From Desulfobacterales bacterium (GTDB lineage Bacteria; Desulfobacterota; Desulfobacteria; Desulfobacterales; JAFDCJ01), in contig JAOZSC010000112.1 of NCBI GenBank assembly GCA_029939875.1, positions 542 through 7,617 on the forward strand: a stretch of 7,076 nucleotides of DNA. The letters run 5' to 3'. The position numbers were made by a program, and so were the translations under genes. Each line of letters opens with the position of its first letter. Within the stretch, counting starts at the first letter, position 1. Under the pieces are notes generated by a model that did no database searches, was not told the DNA's origin, and was given only the letters and a program-made list of their open reading frames with translations. This document shows positions 5,268 to 7,076 of the stretch, piece by piece.

Positions 5268-6107
5268 TCAAAGCAGCATCGGCTTCGTGATTTCGGTGGT
5301 CGAGGATTTTTTTTGGCCGGACACAATTTTTTCAGTCAGTTCCCAGTCATCGACTGAATCCACATCGATGGCGGCTTCGGCGAACGGCATGATGACGGCA
5401 CCAGCCTTAAAACCGAGGCGTTGGGATACGCGCTGAAGAGCTTCTTCCAGGGACAGTCGTCCCAGCAGGTACCTCACAATGGCGGTGATGCCGAGCACGC
5501 GGATCAGGTACAGCGGTTTTTTGCGCTGGTTTTCGACCCGGCGCCAGAAGGCTGCCGCCTCGCGCGCCCGGGGGGTCAGAAACGCAAACAGGTTGCAGCC
5601 GCAATAGGCGCCATCCTGAAGGCGGGTGACGGTGCGGCGGGTTTGGGGATAGGCGGCTGTCACGGTTTCGTGCCGGGCGACGCCAACCACCACATCACAG
5701 CCGGTTTGCCAGGCCTGAGAACAAAAATAGTCGACCATTCGGTGGTTGAGCAGGGCGTGATCGGCGGTTGTCAGCAGGACCGAGGTTTCATCCGGTAGTG
5801 TTTGCAGGACATACAGGGCACTTGAACTCGGCGTGGCCCGGTTTTCAAACCATTGAACCTGCCCGGATGCGATCAGGGCTTCCAGTTCGGGTTCCCGGTC
5901 AATAACTGACTTTGGAGGTCCGCACAGGATGCGTGCGCTAATTTGACCGGCTGCCGCCAGGGCATCCAGCACGCGAAAAACCATCGGCTTGCCGCCGACC
6001 GGGGTCATGGATTTACAGCGAACACCGGCGGCGGTGGCCACCGGGTCGGCCGGGCCGCGGTCGGCGGCCAGCACCACGGCCGTAAATACGTTATTGGGGC
6101 TGGGCAT
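5268..6107 (-). CDS. MobA-like nucleotidyltransferase (NTP transferase), possible head-group activation enzyme
   Basis: 279 residues from the ATG at 6107. The Rossmann-like nucleotide-binding start is FTAVVLAADRGPADPVA, followed by the signature lysine loop CKSMTPVGGKPMVFRVLDAL (about 31-50), as in MobA/IspD-type enzymes that join CTP or GTP to a phosphorylated substrate. LLTTADHALL around residue 106 holds the metal-binding Asp. DVDSVDDWELTEKI near 238-251 is the usual C-terminal motif. The usual AAG loop reads AAD. A hydrophobic, basic segment PLYLIRVLGITAIVRYLLG (about 188-206) may bind the membrane. Start choice: an in-frame GTG at 6143 adds 12 residues, but its nearest SD is 17 bases off. 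The ATG lacks an SD but sits at the family's normal distance from the first strand and could be reached by coupling. It lies after the bCerS-like gene. Activation of an alcohol or polyol phosphate for a sphingolipid head group is an inference. Confidence 0.75.
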   Translation of the reverse strand: MPSPNNVFTAVVLAADRGPADPVATAAGVRCKSMTPVGGKPMVFRVLDALAAAGQISARILCGPPKSVIDREPELEALIASGQVQWFENRATPSSSALYVLQTLPDETSVLLTTADHALLNHRMVDYFCSQAWQTGCDVVVGVARHETVTAAYPQTRRTVTRLQDGAYCGCNLFAFLTPRAREAAAFWRRVENQRKKPLYLIRVLGITAIVRYLLGRLSLEEALQRVSQRLGFKAGAVIMPFAEAAIDVDSVDDWELTEKIVSGQKKSSTTEITKPMLL

Positions 6108-6153
6108 GGTTTTTAATGTTAAGGCAGAAGGAAACGAATCCACACTTCAACAT
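6091..6153 (-). other. Short SD-preceded ORF overlapping the nucleotidyltransferase start
   Basis: ATG at 6153 with AAAGGA 7 bases upstream opens a 20-codon frame (MLKCGFVSFCLNIKNHAQPQ) that ends at 6091, 14 bases inside the nucleotidyltransferase gene counted from its ATG at 6107. It is in a different frame. This is the best SD near that gene, so it may serve as a coupling cistron that brings ribosomes to the SD-less ATG. It may also be chance. Confidence 0.25.
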
Positions 6154-6165
6154 TCGAAATTCCTT

Positions 6166-7076
6166 TTACAGTTCTTTACCAAAGATACGATAGGTTTTAT
6201 AGACCTGGCCGCCGATGGATTCAATTATGTTGCGCATTGGCATGTTGTCTTCCAGGATCCATGACATCTCAACTTTCTTGAGGCCGAGTTTCAGGCCGGG
6301 TTCCTGGGAGGAGGCAATCACCATGAATGCCAGCGCGGCCCCCAGGATACTGCCATGATAGCGCCGGCGCACCCCCATCAAGGGAATGCGTGCGGATTGG
6401 GGATATTTTACCTTCAGTCGCCACAGCAGCTTGAGCCAGCCGAAAGGCAGCAGCCTGCCGTTGAGGTCCCGGATGGCTTCGTTGATGTTCGGCAGGGTCA
6501 CCATAAAGGCAGCGGGCTCTCCGTTGACCTCGGCTATTTTGACCAGCTCTTCGTTGGCCAGCATTTTCAAATCCTTGCCCATATGCTCGAATTCTTCATC
6601 TGTGAAAGGAACATACCTCCAGTTTTGCGACCAGGCATCATTAAAAATATCCTGAATTATATTTAATTCCTTTTTGAAATTGGACATTTGAAGAGGCCGG
6701 ACGCGCACGTTTTGTTTGCTTTTTGCTCTTTTCATGACAGTTTTCATCGCCGCGGAGTGTTTAAAATCCGCATCGATAATGTAGGCCAGCAGGTCTTTTT
6801 CCTTGGCATAGCCGTTTTCTTCCAGGCGAGCGCCATAATAGGGCCGGGCGTGGCCCATCATCAACGACGGCGGGGTGTCGAAACCGTCCACCAGCAACCC
6901 CAGTTCCTGATTGATGGATAAATTGAATGGACCTGAGATTCGTTGCATGCCCTGGTCTCGCAGCCAGGTTTCGGCGGTATCCAACAGGGCTTTAAAGACT
7001 TCGGGGCTGTCTTCGGCTTCTATCATCCCGAAAAAACCCATTGCATCCTGGTAGCGTTCCAAATGAAGCTGGTCGA
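6166..7076 (-). CDS. bcerS: GNAT-fold acyltransferase, likely bacterial ceramide synthase (bCerS-like), partial at its 5' end
   Basis: The frame is open to the right edge; about 303 C-terminal codons are present out of an expected 370-400, and no start is visible. The recognisable family block is GFFGMIEAED, then WLRDQGMQRISGPFNLSINQ, ELGLLVDGFDTPPSLMMGH, RPYYGARLEENGYAKEKDLL. The C-terminal half is a GNAT-like domain with FNDAWSQNWRYVPFTDEEF and a cofactor-loop-like MGVRRRYHGSILGAAL, ending EDNMPMRNIIESIGGQVYKTYRIFGKEL. Databases often label this family as an N-acetyltransferase or dATP pyrophosphohydrolase. To my knowledge the Caulobacter member next to the spt genes is the ceramide synthase that N-acylates 3-ketosphinganine. 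That role is inferred here from family and neighbourhood. The SD-like AAAGGA for the next reading frame overlaps its stop codon. Confidence 0.82.
   Translation of the reverse strand, partial: DQLHLERYQDAMGFFGMIEAEDSPEVFKALLDTAETWLRDQGMQRISGPFNLSINQELGLLVDGFDTPPSLMMGHARPYYGARLEENGYAKEKDLLAYIIDADFKHSAAMKTVMKRAKSKQNVRVRPLQMSNFKKELNIIQDIFNDAWSQNWRYVPFTDEEFEHMGKDLKMLANEELVKIAEVNGEPAAFMVTLPNINEAIRDLNGRLLPFGWLKLLWRLKVKYPQSARIPLMGVRRRYHGSILGAALAFMVIASSQEPGLKLGLKKVEMSWILEDNMPMRNIIESIGGQVYKTYRIFGKEL

Overview
The window is a one-direction block of genes, all on the minus strand, that together look like a bacterial ceramide (sphingolipid) biosynthesis locus. In transcription order (right to left) it holds: a partial GNAT-fold acyltransferase of the family that contains bacterial ceramide synthase (bCerS); a MobA-like nucleotidyltransferase; a 685-base intergenic stretch rich in regulatory-looking structure; a long-chain fatty acyl-AMP ligase/acyl-ACP synthetase (AasR-like); an extended SDR/epimerase-type reductase (CerR-like); a small dedicated acyl carrier protein (AcpR-like); a serine palmitoyltransferase (SPT); and the first 71 codons of an ABC exporter-type membrane protein. 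No plus-strand gene is convincing.

Proposed pathway (family knowledge from the Caulobacter genes, transferred by inference): the ligase activates a fatty acid and loads it on Ser39 of the carrier protein; SPT condenses the acyl thioester with L-serine to 3-ketosphinganine; the bCerS-like protein N-acylates it to 3-oxo-ceramide; the CerR-like protein reduces this to dihydroceramide. The nucleotidyltransferase is not one of the five ceramide core genes and may serve head-group activation. The ABC exporter may move the finished lipid. All five core ceramide functions are therefore visible here, one of them cut by the right window edge.

Spacing is operon-like: SPT and ACP overlap by one base, ACP and CerR are 5 bases apart, and the ABC gene starts 42 bases after SPT. 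The 685-base gap upstream of the ligase contains two good sigma70-like promoters on the minus strand, a perfect 16-bp palindrome over one of them, and between them a candidate leader: a 9-codon ORF with a strong Shine-Dalgarno (SD) sequence and two adjacent serine codons, a hairpin that would hide that SD, and a terminator-like hairpin with a U tract. This is the least explained and most interesting part of the window.

Organism: a Gram-negative bacterium with roughly mid-50s GC coding sequence and AT-rich spacers. The gene set is known from alphaproteobacteria and some deltaproteobacterial lineages. Composition and protein flavour make me lean to a Desulfobacterota-type organism, but that is a weak guess.
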